Below, piece after piece: positions 26,575 through 38,400 of a stretch of 64,000 nt of DNA; the stretch's first letter is position 1; each line of letters begins with the position of its first letter. The notes below the pieces were generated by a model. The model ran no database searches. It was not told the origin of the DNA and saw nothing but the letters and a program-made list of their open reading frames with translations. The DNA comes from Gonium pectorale (taxonomy: Eukaryota; Chlorophyta; Chlorophyceae; Chlamydomonadales; Volvocaceae), in the NCBI GenBank assembly GCA_001584585.1, contig LSYV01000018.1, positions 1,233,486-1,297,485 on the forward strand, read 5' to 3'. The position numbers were made by a program, and so were the translations under genes.

Positions 26575-27523
26575 GTACCGCCGGGTTGCGGTCTGGGTTC
26601 CTGCAGCGACACTGACAGCGTTGACTACTGTGCCATCCTGGACTCCCGCGGCTAAAGCCACTTGGCAGCGGCTGCACGGGGGCCTCCAGACCCTCCCGGG
26701 CCTCGCCACGATCCGGTGGAAGCCCTGGCGCACCAGGCACTGTGGGGGCTCCGCGCGACGCGTCCAGTTTGCTCGTGGCAGGCTGGGCGGGACCTCGTGC
26801 TCGCATACCTGCGTGCAGATCTACAACAATGGCGGGACCTTGCGGTGGAGACCAGCCAGTCGGGGCTCCAAGGGACCGCGCTGCCGGCGGTGGCCCTTGG
26901 AGCATTGGCGGAGGCGGCTATGGAGCTTCAGAAGGCCTTCGATTTGCAGCAGGAGGCGGGAGGCGGGGTTGTCGCCTGCGGGCCTTGCGCTCAGTCGCAG
27001 GGGGCCCGCTGAGTTTGGTAACCTTTCCACAGACAAGAATTGCTCAACCCCCGAGTCTGGCCGTCCTTAGTCCCTCGACGGCTCTGCGGGTATGCCACGG
27101 CTGAAGCAGTTGCTGCCCTGTCTCCACGTTCAACGTCCATGGCAGCTGTTCTCACAATCCACCGTGGTCGGTCTTGGCCAGGGAGAATCCGGGAGCCTGC
27201 GGGCCGGGATCTTTGTGGCGGGCAAGTGTGGAAGCCGCCGCGATCATCCGGACACGTTATGGCGGTTTGGAAAACAAAGTTCCCATACAACCCCCTCGAA
27301 GTAGGTCCTTACAACTTGCAAAATTGCAAATTTCATGGTACGGCGCCCCGGAATTCGCGCGTTCCCGGCGTTCTACCCTCCCAGAATGCTTTGTACAGCT
27401 CCTGTGCAAAGCTCTAGGCACGCAGGCCGCTCTGCTGCTAGCCCGGACCGCCGCGATGCAGGTCGCCTGTTGCAGCCTCACACCCACGAGCGCGTAGTGC
27501 ACCTCCACTTTAACAAGGGCTTT
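26575..27523. other. Gene-poor stretch before an assembly gap
   Basis: An open frame at 26662-27012 (116 codons, plus strand) has helical-looking, Leu/Ala/Gln-rich content (for example LQKAFDLQQEAGG) but no known domain, start context or neighbour support. A transposon relic is possible. No gene is called. Confidence 0.35.
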
Positions 27524-27543
27524 NNNNNNNNNNNNNNNNNNNN
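27524..27543. other. Assembly gap (20 N)
   Basis: Short N run that sits exactly where the 3' part of a retroposon-like repeat copy would be expected. Collapsed or unresolved repeat sequence is a likely cause. Confidence 0.99.
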
Positions 27544-27598
27544 AAAGTGATGATGTCGTTGTAGGACCCAGTTCCCGAGGTAGTCGAAGGGGTGATGT
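27544..27598 (-). repeat. Short retroposon-like repeat, copy cut by the gap
   Basis: AAAGTGATGATGTCGTTGTA, GGACCCAG and GTCGAAGGGGTGATGT match the reverse complement of 2930-2980. AAAGTGATGATGTCGT also matches the copy at 13257-13272. The constant end lies in the N run. Confidence 0.6.
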
Positions 27599-27660
27599 GT
27601 TGCGTGTGTGTGTGTCACGTTGCGCTTTTTGTGTTTAGTTTTTTGGGCCTCACGGCTAAG

Positions 27661-27985
27661 ACAACGGGTGTTTCACCCACTCTGCTATGGCGGGTCGGGA
27701 CTCCCGACCCGCCATAGCCTGGCTATCTTCCGTCGGGGCGATTCGTCTGGCCCGACGAAAAAGCTTAAAACTCGTCAAGGATTTTCGTCCGGGAACGCCC
27801 TCCGGATGGGCATTTTTCGTCCGCTCCATAGACGGAGCCCCTTTCAGGGGCCGGGTTTTTCGTTAGAGCACCCCTTCTTCCGGCCCCCATTTTTCGTCTG
27901 GGCCCGCCCCGAAAGGGGGTGTTTTTCGAAAAAACGTTGAAGATAGCCAGACTCGGGAGCCAGACTCGGGAGCCAATTGGCTCGT
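27661..27985. repeat. Cluster of hairpins inside a 12-bp inverted repeat
   Basis: A perfect 35-nt palindrome (17-nt arms, 1-nt centre; GCTATGGCGGGTCGGGA arm) fills 27684-27718. CTGGCTATCTTC at 27719-27730 and its exact complement at 27939-27950 enclose about 208 nt that hold smaller stem-loops such as GCCCCTTTCAGGGGC, several followed by TTTTTCG. After the right arm come two tandem AGACTCGGGAGCC units and the palindrome GAGCCAATTGGCTC. The style resembles organelle-genome repeats or a hairpin-rich transposon, not nuclear coding DNA. Overlapping open frames are taken as chance. Confidence 0.6.
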
Positions 27986-28010
27986 GTGGCCTGCAGCCCC
28001 TCAAGGGAGC

Positions 28011-28031
28011 CTGTAATCTGTAATCTGTAAT
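28011..28031 (+). repeat. Triple tandem CTGTAAT
   Basis: Three head-to-tail 7-nt units, each containing TGTAA, just outside the hairpin cluster. They could act as redundant polyadenylation signals or be a simple microsatellite. Confidence 0.5.
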
Positions 28032-28197
28032 GACGGCCACCGGAATCCCGACGGTGTGTCCGTTTTTTTATCTTCCTTGTCTTCTTTCTTGCTCTGTGGT
28101 CGTGTGCGTGCCGCTGCTGTTGGCGACTTGGCCTTGCCGTGGTCCCCGGTAGGTTGGCCGGTCCTCGGTGCGGTTTCGCCCTTCGCCGCCTCTCCTC

Positions 28198-28310
28198 CGT
28201 CACATGCCTTGCATTGTACCCGCCCGCCCTACTGGAAACGTCGCGCTTTCGGGTGTGCATGACCGTAGAGGCGGACTTCCTCTTTCTCTGCAGATTTCTC
28301 TTTTCTCCTC
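28198..28310 (+). repeat. 110-bp dispersed repeat, copy C
   Basis: Begins CGTCACATGCCTTGCATTGT, core CCCTACTGGAAACGTCGCGC then TTTCGGGTGTGCATGACCGT, ends TTTCTCTGCAGATTTCTCTT. It has a 4-nt insertion (GCAT) relative to copy B. Confidence 0.75.
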
Positions 28311-31300
28311 CCGGTAGTATAGAGCAACCATAGCCTTGATACGAGCCCCAACACACCTAGCTACCGGTATTGTATGCACGCAAACACTCCGTCGTCTGGC
28401 ACAACCAGGATGTGACAGATCTTTCCTACCAAGAACATGCATTTCCGCAGCAGCCGGGTGATTACAGCCAAACGCCTAGCCGAACAGTACACTCTCGCGA
28501 TTAGGCGGTCAGCACCTTGTACGACACATCGTCCAACATCCCAACACTTGTTGACTTATTGTGGCATGCCTTGCCCCTTTGGACGACGTGCACAAGGCAT
28601 GGACAACCAGTTACTACTCAAAATGCCAAAAATTTGTGGCCCATGTACTACATATCCCGCCGCAAACCAGGAGGCTCCACCGAACCCGCCAGCCATGGGC
28701 GCCAACTCCAACCGGTAGTACAAGTTAGCCTTTTGTGTTACGTACATACCGCCATCCAAACACACCAGGAGATGTACAAGTCCCCCGTACAAACTGTCTG
28801 CATATCACGAACACAATGCGTGCCGCAGGTGGTGAGAGCGGTCTCCAGTCCAGTAAATGCCCAACTTCGCAAAATATTGGGAGTGTCTGTCGCCGTCCGT
28901 TAAGCAATCGACCAGTATGTGATTCTTGGATCGGTACCGCAACCGTGACCGAAGAAGCCTGCCCCAGGTGCAACTGAAAGTCCCGCAATGGCCTGAATGA
29001 ATTCAACGCGGCCCCGTTCTCCTCTTCTCCACAAAATGATGTGTCCGACCAGGAGTACGTCCAAGAAGGTGCAGAGATTCAAATCATACATAAGACAAAT
29101 GACCATTTTCTCCTTACGACGGCAGTCAGTGGCCGAAGTGCGAATACGGCATTCGGCCTACGAACCTAGCCCGCCATCCCAGGAGCCCCTGGAGTAGAAA
29201 ACAGGGGAGTAAAGAAGCAATCCTTGCCTTTCACGCATGCCTCAACCCCCTCCGGCAGCGAAGGATGAAGCAGAAGCGAAGGAAAACGAAGTCCCGACAC
29301 CCGCTGGCACTGCCAGGGGAAGGAGACTAGTCACCCGAAACACGACATGCGGCCCCTGGACACAACAGCCCGCACCCATGGCCATGGTGTCACCTCCACA
29401 GATGTATTGGCAGCATCGATGCTATGCGCAACCCGCAATCCTCTTCTCGGTGCCCGTAAAAGCTAATGTACAGGCCCCGGTTGCATCGGGGAATAGGCCG
29501 AGCAGAGCGCGTGCGCCAACAAACTCCTTCCCCTTGTACACACGAGCGCCAGCCCATGGGATGCCTCTCGGGCCATCTGGACGCCGGATTGCCCAGAGTG
29601 TCCAGAGAGCACGACGTTGCTCACGGGCAGTATCCCGGACGCGTAGTCAGCCTCAGACCCTCAGTATGCAGTACGCCATGAGGTAGAGCACCAGGGCGCC
29701 ACCACCGCCGACCATGTTCTGGCCCACGCTGTCGCCTGTGGGAGGGAGCCGGGCAGCCCCCCAAGAGTTGGGACCGTCCGTCGCAGGAATAGGACCCAGC
29801 ATACCAAGGCGTCTTGTTGACAGCATTGGGGCCAGACTTTTCAGGCCACGGGTCAGGGTTGAGGCGATGCGCTCCGTGGCTTGGCTGAAGGGATCCCGCA
29901 GCCACGCAACGGCCGCCCTGTTAGGCCCCTGCCCGCCATCCACCGCCAAAGGCCAGCTAGGGCCGCCAACCTTACCTTGGTCAATTTGCCGCTCCATGGC
30001 GCAGACTCGCTCGTAATAGCGGTCGACCTGTTCGGAGACCGGCGGGAGAAGGCATCCATGGTAAATCAGATCCATTCATGGGATCCTGCGTCCCGTGAGT
30101 GCACAAGCGTAACAGATCAACGAACACGGGGATGGTACTGGCTACTGGGCTGTGTGGCCGCCGTGGTGCTCCAATCACGCCGTGATGCTCCCTACGTCTC
30201 TACCTTGTCGGAATCCAAACCGTAGACTTCAAAACACTGTCGTCGTTCGTTCGCCGACTTGGCAGTGCTGCACGCTTCGTAGGCGTCCCTGGCGGAGGGG
30301 GGGCGTATGGGAGGCAGGGAACCCACTCGCCAGCTGAAGAATCCCTTCGGAATATCAGGGATGGCCGGACAGCGACAACAGCAAGAACATGCTGGAACCT
30401 TCCTTTAGGGCGCCAGACCGCGCTCTTGCTAGCATCTATCCCTAGTACAGCACAATGTCAACTTCAGCAAGCGTTCAGGAAAACGGCCAGGGGCCCCGTG
30501 ACTTGGAAATTCCGAGACTTCCGTCCACGTCACTACAGGCGTGTTTCCGCTATCAACTGCCCGTGTGTAGTTCAACTCATGCTCTTGAAACGGCTATTTT
30601 GCAGAGAGCTTACCGGATATCCGTCAGGTTGAGCGTCATTGGCGCGCCTGTGAGCTGGAACACCCCTGTGACGTTCCGGGGCGTAGGTTGCCGGAAACCG
30701 CCCGCTCCCGTTCCACTTGTAGGCGGGAGGGCCCCGCTGTGGGAGGATGCGACGACCAGAAGAGATTTTTGAGGCTTTGACGCGCGACGGGTAGCCTGGA
30801 TAGAGCTGCAGATGCAGTGCGGAACAACGCTCCGAGCAACTGTGGACATCTTGAAATACTGACGGGACACTTTAATGTTGCAAAGTGTCGGTGCCCCTTT
30901 GCGCGGGGTATCCTCTCTCCTTCAGACGGCAATAGTTCTTGCGGGTGTGCGGGCTAGTATGTACATGTGAAGCTGTGTGTCTGTCCCTTTCAGCAGAGCT
31001 TCTCTTACGACATTTTACGGCACCTATGCAAAGTTGTGTGACGGCCTGCCCGCTTGGGCGCTAGGAATGCCCACCAAGGCCCTTGCTTAACGCTACGGAG
31101 TCGGAGGGAGTATCCAGCAAACTTTCTGCAAACGCTTAGCTGCAATCACGACCGCCTTGGCTGCCATGCTTGTGTAGTCCATTCAATCGGAGAGCAACCT
31201 TGGGCACGCACGCCCAAACGCTGCTCCGGCATGTCGGCAACTGGGTTCTTTCTTGTATACATACCCCATACCATTTGGGGTACTTGGCTATAAAGGGGGT

Positions 31301-32483
31301 ATTTTGCTGCTCAACGCACTGTTGCAGGACGTAGGACGGCGCGCACCGGAGGCAGCAGGGACGTTGTCGTGGTGTGGCGCGGTGATGGGCCTGGCTACAA
31401 CGTCGGCCGCGTAACGTCCACGATGGACGTACCGTCCACGAGGGATGGCTCACCCCCCCCCTCCCCCCACCAGAGATAACGGATGCAGCCTGGCTGCTCC
31501 GCACACCACATGAACCAGGTCCGCTCGCATCACAGCAAACCATGCGCCTTTTAGGTCACAGACCCCTGGAAGTGGTACGCCCGCGCGAATGACTTTGAAA
31601 TTCCCAACAGCAACAAGCTCTCTCCTGGTCGCAACTGCATTATCCCCCTATGTACAACGTAACGATTAGACGTAGGCAGGTTATAGGAGGCATGATTAAT
31701 GAGTCCCCAACACATCACGGCCATTAAACACACACGGCAGTCTGTGTCGAGACCACAGACCCAACAAAACGGTACCTGCAAAGGCCTTAGGGTGCCCTCC
31801 CACAGCACAGGCAGCCCAACACAGCTGTCACCGAAAAGGCTGTGAGGAGGCAGCCAACAGTCCGCGCTCCTATGTTGAGATCACTCCTCCAGCGTGGTGC
31901 TCCCTTGCTCCCGCTGAAGCAAACACCATGTCAAGGGTACTTCCTGCACTGCCTCACATGCGCAATCCGCCCACACCCCACCCCGTACGCATCAACGCGC
32001 TCAGGCATTGCAGCGAGGACAGACAGTTCGCCATGTCAAGCAGCAATTCGGAGTCACTATCAGCCCGCCAGAGCAGCACTTTCAAGGACCAATACCACGG
32101 GTACACGGATGTTTCTTTTGCGTGCGGGAGCGCGCAAAATGCGACGTGCACCCTATCTCCAGCTGCGCCGCACAGGTTGAGTTTGACGGCATCGCCGCCC
32201 CCATCCGCCCGCTGTTACCGCGACTACCCCACGCCTGCTGCCCCACAATTCGGCTGCACGCGCCAATCCCATAGCTGTCGACAGGAAAGCACGCTACTAT
32301 CCCGGCGTTTCGCTCCATTCATGTGCGCCCTCTCACCCCAGCCGACCCCAACCGCGCTGCGCGCCCAACGCCCCTTCCCAGGGGCCGAGATTCCCAAGAA
32401 TGCGATGTATCACACCCCGTCCTCTGCCCCCAACCCCGCCCTCGCCTGCCGCCCTGTCATTGGCAATAACGCCATGATGCACC
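28311..32483. other. Long gene-poor, lower-GC intergenic region
   Basis: About 4.2 kb of visibly lower GC than the flanking genes. An open frame on the minus strand at 29653-30075 (140 codons, with a hydrophobic end ALVLYLMAYCILRV) and one on the plus strand at 29237-29686 show no known domain. An isolated TATAAA lies at 31289-31294 with no gene recognisable downstream. Decayed transposon sequence is likely, but no family could be named. Confidence 0.4.
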
Positions 32484-35400
32484 TCACGGCCCCACCATGG
32501 TCCCCACGGTGTTGCCCTGGCCCCAGCTCGCCGCCACCAGCGCGCCAGCCGCTGCCAGGGCGGTCGACGAGGTGACCTCCGCCAGCTTGTCCACGATGCG
32601 GCGGAAGGACGGCCGCTGCTTGGCGTTGCCGGCCCAGCAGCGGGCGGCCAGCGACTGGTACCACACGGGGGTGCCCTCGGGCCACGGGGGCCGCACGCCG
32701 TCCCCAATCACCGTCTGCAGCAGCTTGATGGGAGTGCCCGCCAGGTTGGAGAACGCCACGCCGCCCGTGTAGAGCTCCCACCTGAGCGGAGGGGGCAGGA
32801 GGGTCGGTGGGGGGAGGCGAGCGGGTACAGCAGAGCTTGCATGGGGAGTACAGGAGGACCCCAGGAGGAGGCCATCGAGCGCTGATGGCAGGGAATGGAA
32901 GAGCCCAAAGACCGCCGAGCGAAGACAAACTTCGGGTGCTCTCCGCTCCGTGCTTCGGATCCCGGGTCAGCGGTCAGCGGTCAGCGCGGTGGCTGCATCG
33001 GCCGGCTGGTGCCGCCAGCTGCAGCTCGCACCGGAGCGGCCCGCCGGCGGCCATCCCGTGGCAGGGCAGTGGCAGTCCAGCACTTCACCCGCCCCGCCCC
33101 TGCGTCGTCCATCAGCCTCCCGACGCAGCAATCCCCATGGCCCCGATGGCTCCACGATGAGCTGCCGCCCCCGCGCCGCCGCCCCCGACCCACATGAGTA
33201 TGCCGAACATGTAGACGTCCGCGCTGCGGCTGAAGCGCTCCCCCCGGTGCACCTCTGGCGGCATGAAGGGCAGCACGGCGCTGCGGTTGCGCTGCAACAG
33301 CTTCCGGACCGTCTGCGCGCCCTTGCTGTAGCCCACCACAGTCATGCCTGGCAGCCGGCAGCGAACGGGGCGAGGCGGGAGTGAGACGTTTCAGGCTAGA
33401 ACGGTGCTAGGGCGCGCAGCGGCATTCTCGGGGCAGGGCAGGGCGCGCCGCGATGACACAGGGGATGGTGGCAAAGGCTGCACAACGCCCAGAGCACGCC
33501 CGGCGGCGTACTGCACGAAGACGGTCGCGGCCCGCAGCGACGCCCATACGCACGTCAGGCCCGCCCCACCCTCGCCACAGCCGCCCCAGCCAATCGCCGC
33601 TCCGCCCTCTTCTGGGTGACCTGGGCCCACCTGCGTCCTTGATCTTGACAATCACGTCCGTAGTTATGGGCCGCCCGGGCAGCGGCCGTTCGGGTGCCGT
33701 TGAGCGGTCTGTCTCCGCCAAGGACGCGCCGCACCCGCCGCCCATGCTGCTGGACTGTGATGTCCCGCCGAGGCCGGCCGCGACCGCGCCACCGCCACCA
33801 CCGCCGCCGCCGCTACGGCCGCGGCCGCTGAGACCTAACGCCGCGCCGCAGTTAGCACCAGGCGCCCGAGGGTTCGGCGACAGCCGCTGCATCCCGTCGC
33901 TCGCCCCGCTCAGCACCGTCGCCGGCCCCAGGCCCGCGCCGCTGCTGCTACCGCCGCCGCCGCGCTCCTGCTGCCCCGACGCCAGGTGGCTGCGCGCACC
34001 GGACGGCATCGCTAGGAGCACGTTCTCTGGTCGCAGCTCGCCGTGCGCCAGGCCGGCTGAGTGCAGCGCCAGCATGCCGGCGGCGATCTGCGACAGGATG
34101 GAAACCACCAGGCTCAGAGACGGGCCACCGCCGCCCTGCCCCGTGCCGCCGCCGCCGCAGCTGTTCCCGCCGCTGTTGGACGCCGCCGTGAGGGCCAGGT
34201 TGGGCGACGAGTCAACGGTATGGCCTCCCCCGTAGCCGCCCAGGCCCTCACCCGAGCCCAGGCCCTCCGGCAGGGTTGGGAGGCCGGACAGGTTCTGCGG
34301 GATGTACGGGTAGCCCCCCGAGATGCCGCCGCCGGCGCCCAGGCCGGCGGCGGTGGGCGTGCCGGGCCCGTCACTGAGCGCGGACTGGCTGGTGGCGTAC
34401 TGGAAGGGCCCCGCCACGACGCTGCTGTCGCCGGTGCCGATGGCCTGACCCCCGGTGAGCTCGCCCAGGGGCAGCAGCATGCGCTTCTGCAGCGCCTCGC
34501 GGAGGCTACAGTGCGCGGGGGTAAGGGCGGGGACGGAGGTTGGGGCGGCAGATGGAGACTGTTCTGTGGGTCCGGGAGGCACTACAACGAAGGTGGGACA
34601 GCGGAGGCATTGGGGGGCGATGCGTGGGCGCGGTCGTGAGAGGGGCCCGCAGCCATGTGGCCATTTCCGGAGGGGTCGTTGTGTGGCACGGCGTCCGACC
34701 AGGCCTGCGCAGCAGCGTGCTGGCGTGTGGGGCCGGGGTTATAACCAAACCCGGACAAGGGACTCCAGCCAAAAGATGCCCGCGATACACGGTTGAGAGT
34801 GCGGGTGCGGGTGTGCCTGGCCGCATGTCAGTCCAGTGCCACGAAACGACGGGGGGGGGGGCCCGAGGGCCTCGCCGCGGTGCCGCCCCGCAGCCCACCT
34901 GAGCGACGGGAACAGCTCCAGCATGAGGGCCATGCCCCGCTTGAACTTCTCCCGCCGCGGCAGCACCGCCGTCAGGTACACGCCGCCGCCGGGCAGGTCG
35001 GCGGCGCCTGCGCCCGCCAGCAGGTCCCCCATGGCGTGCGCCTGCATGTGCAGAGCGCCCAGCCCCTGACCCAGACCGTGCGGCTGCAGGGGGTTCAGGT
35101 GCGTCGCGCCGGTGGCGGCGGCAGCACCGCCTCCGCCACCTCCACCGCCGCCTGTGGCCGCGGCAGCCGCCGCGGCCGCGAGGAAAAGGGCGCCGGGCGC
35201 ATTGCTGCCTGTGCCGGCGCCGTGGCGGGCGTTCTTGGAGGCTCCGCCCCCAGGGCCGCCGCCGCCTGCGATCACCTCGTACACGAGCGGATAGACCATG
35301 AGCACGCGGAGCACGTTGGGGTGGTCCACGCAGCTGAGCTGCTGCTGCGCCGCGATGGTGAGCGCCTCCGTGTCCAGGTGGCCTGTGGCGGGGGTGGGGG

Positions 35401-38400
35401 AAAGCCGAGGGCGCGCGTGGGGGTTTCAAGATTGGAAGGCTTTCTGCGGGGGGTGGCGCGAGTGGGGGTTGAGTGGCGCAGGGGCTGCCGCAGGGTCGCA
35501 GGTGGGCGGCAGCGCAGGCGGCGCAGCGTGGTTTTGAGTGCGGAAAGACATGTTTGAGCAAGGGTCACAACGGCGTGAGCATTCAGGGCACGTCGTCAAG
35601 CGCCGGTGGGCGGGCGGAACGGGGCAGGAGCAGGCCAAGCCCGGAGCCGGGGCACCCCACAGAGAGAGAGACAGCTGAATGCCCGCGACCCGGCAGGGTT
35701 TCGGCATCGCTGGGTGAGGAAAGCCACTTCCCAGGGATTTCCCCCAATGAGACGTCCGTCGCATCCTGGACGCCTTCAGCCGAACCTGCCCCGCCCCCGC
35801 CCCCGCCCTCGCTCACCCGGCCGGCCGTCCATGGACATGTGCGACCGCATCATCTTGATGGCCACAGGCCGCCCCCGGTAGGCCGCCAGGTATACGGACA
35901 CGTTCCGCGTGCGGTGCATGTCGAACAGGATGTCCACCAGCTCGGGCCAGCCCTGCGCAGGGGGGAGGGGGAGGCGGCGGCGGGGAGCAATCAAGGCGGT
36001 GGCGCGATCGGGAGGACTGCATGTGGGCTGTGCGAACTCGGGTTTGACGGGAACACATGGCGCACAGCAGTGCTGTCCCGAGTCAAGGGCGTCCGAAGGA
36101 GGGCGGCGCTGGGCGGCAACGCGCTGCCACGGGGTAAGCGGCGTAGGGGCCACGCTGAGCATGCAACGCCAACGACACCCCTGAGCGCGAGGCGCCCCCC
36201 TCCCCAAAGCGCGCTTGCCACCGGACACCCCGCCCTTATCCTGGGGCCCCGGATAGACCCGGCACGTAGGGCTGTACGGCGGTCGGCCCCCGCCGCCTGC
36301 AAAACCCACCTGAAGCTCCCGGCTGCTGCCGCTGACCTCCTCCTCCGGCAGCAGCTCTTCCGTCGCCACGGACACCCCCGGCCCCGCCACCGTCACCGTC
36401 ACCGGCGTCGCGCGGACCGGCCGCGCCACGATGACGGTCGGCCCCGCACCCGGTGGGCCTGCTGCAGCCCCTGCTGCAGCCGCTGCCGCGGCTGCCGCCT
36501 GCGGGCTCGTGACCCGCAGCAGGGCCCTGTCGCCGGCGCCGGCGATATTAAACCCGCCTTCGCCGCCGCTACTGGCGCCGGTCGTGGACGTTTCGAAGCC
36601 GGCGCTTGGCGGCCGGCCCCCCCTGCAGGCCGCCTCCTCCGAGCCGCCCGTCGCCAGGCTGCCCGCGCCCACCGGCGGCACTGCCGCCACTGCCGCCGTC
36701 GACGTTGTCACCGTCACCGCGGAGTAGGGCTCCCCAAGTTCTGCCGCCGGTGCTACCGCCAGCGGCAGCGTAGGCAGCAGCTGCGTCATGGCCACCTGCT
36801 GGATGTCCACTGGCAGCTTGAAGCTGAGGCTCCCCGGGCTGGGGCTCTGCCGGTCGCCGGCCGCGCCGCTGCTGCTGCTGGCGCCGCCCCTCGCCGCCGC
36901 TACCACCGCCGTTGAAGGCATCACCAGCGCCGTTGGCGTGCCGTGATCGCTCCCCGTCTGCTCCGCACTCCCCACGCTCGCGTGCGCGGGCGGGATGCGG
37001 TGCCGCGAGCCGACCCGCTCAGGCGGCCGGGACCCCAGGCCGGGCACCGAATCGTCGCCATCCACAGAGGGCATGAATCCCGCGTATTCGAGCACCTGTG
37101 CCGCCGCCACCAGCACGCGCGCCGCCTCCTCGCGGCTGCCGCCCCCGTCGGCGCTGAGCCCGAAGCCGCCCCCGTAGGGCTGCTCCGCGCTCCTGCTGGG
37201 CACGTCGAAGGACGGCCGCAGCGAGGACGCCCCCGAGTAGCCCCCCAGGGAGTTGCCCGTGTCCGTCCGCTTTACGCGCCGCGCCGCGCCGGGCCCGAAG
37301 CTGGTGCTGCCGCCCGTGGTGCCGCCCGTGTGGGAGCCCCGGGCGCTCATGTCCCGCGCCATCATGGGCCGCGCGGGCGGCTCTTCTGAGAACACAGAGT
37401 ACCACTCGTGGCGCAGTCGGCCCACGAGCTGCGCGAAGACGGCGCGCGAGAGCATGCCTGCCAGGTCACCCCACGCGGCGCGGCTGAGCGACAGGTTGAA
37501 CTCGTTCCTGCAGCGGAGGAGGAGGATGGGTCGTGACGAAGGCCGTGTGGGTGGGAGGGTGGTGAGGAAGGGCGCGTGCCGCCGCGACCTCCCGAGTGCC
37601 GACCCTCCGTGCCCCCCTCTCTCTCGCGCGCGCGCGCGTGCGCGTCCCCCCACCTCGCCGGCCCCGCCCACGCTGTGCCGCGCTCGCCCCCCTCCCCCCA
37701 TCCTCCCCACACACACGCACACACACCTGGCGAAGACGTAGACGCAGCCCAGCGACCGGCACCGATGCAGCAGCGGCAGGATGACGAGCGTGCCGGCCGT
37801 CGCGGGCCGCGTGTTGTTGAGCGCCAGGTCGCGGGCCACCATGCGGCCGCCGCCAAAGTACTGCAGCGCGTCCTTGATGATCATGATGTCGCCCGCCTGG
37901 GACGTAAGAGGCAAACAAAAAGGACGGGGACTGAAAAAGGGGCTTCGGACGCCCGGCGGCGTCTGGATGTTGCTGCTGTGTCAGCAGTCCGGAGCGCCAG
38001 AAGCACTCGGGATGACGGGGGTGGGTGGGAAGGAGGGAGGTCGCAAGCTGCTCCCCGGCGGTCGTGAGCAGCCCCACTAGGGGGGCGCATTCCTGCACTC
38101 CAGGTCCAAACACGGGCATGACGCGGAGGGTTTCATACCACGATTTGCCAGAGATGCCTCCCAACATCCAGCGGGGCCGCCTTGCCGCCTCCATCGCCCG
38201 ATGCAGGAGCTGCCGCTGTGTTTCAGTGCTCCCCTCTCCGCCCGACATCCAACACCAGCACACACACCGAACCCCAAAGCCGACGACTCATGCCCCCCTA
38301 TACCCCACCCCCACTCCCCACCTCCAGGACGCTCATGAGCAGCGTGCTGTCCGTGTTAATCTTGACGCAGTCCACGGGGGGAGCCTCGGGCGGCGGCAGC

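Noticed and set aside
26662..27012. 116-codon open frame between repeat copies
   Set aside because: Leu/Ala/Gln-rich content looks protein-like, but there is no recognised domain, no splice or promoter support, and it sits in repeat-rich DNA.
27608..27940. 110-codon open frame over the hairpin cluster
   Set aside because: It is built from palindromic and repeated DNA, so its peptide is a by-product of the repeats; no domain is visible.
29237..29686. 149-codon plus-strand open frame starting MPQPPPAAKDEAEAKENEVP
   Set aside because: Low-complexity start followed by unremarkable sequence; overlaps another open frame on the opposite strand and has no family match.
31289..31294. Perfect TATAAA box as a promoter
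   Set aside because: No exon, start context or transcript-like structure follows it; only a short ORF is present within 200 nt.
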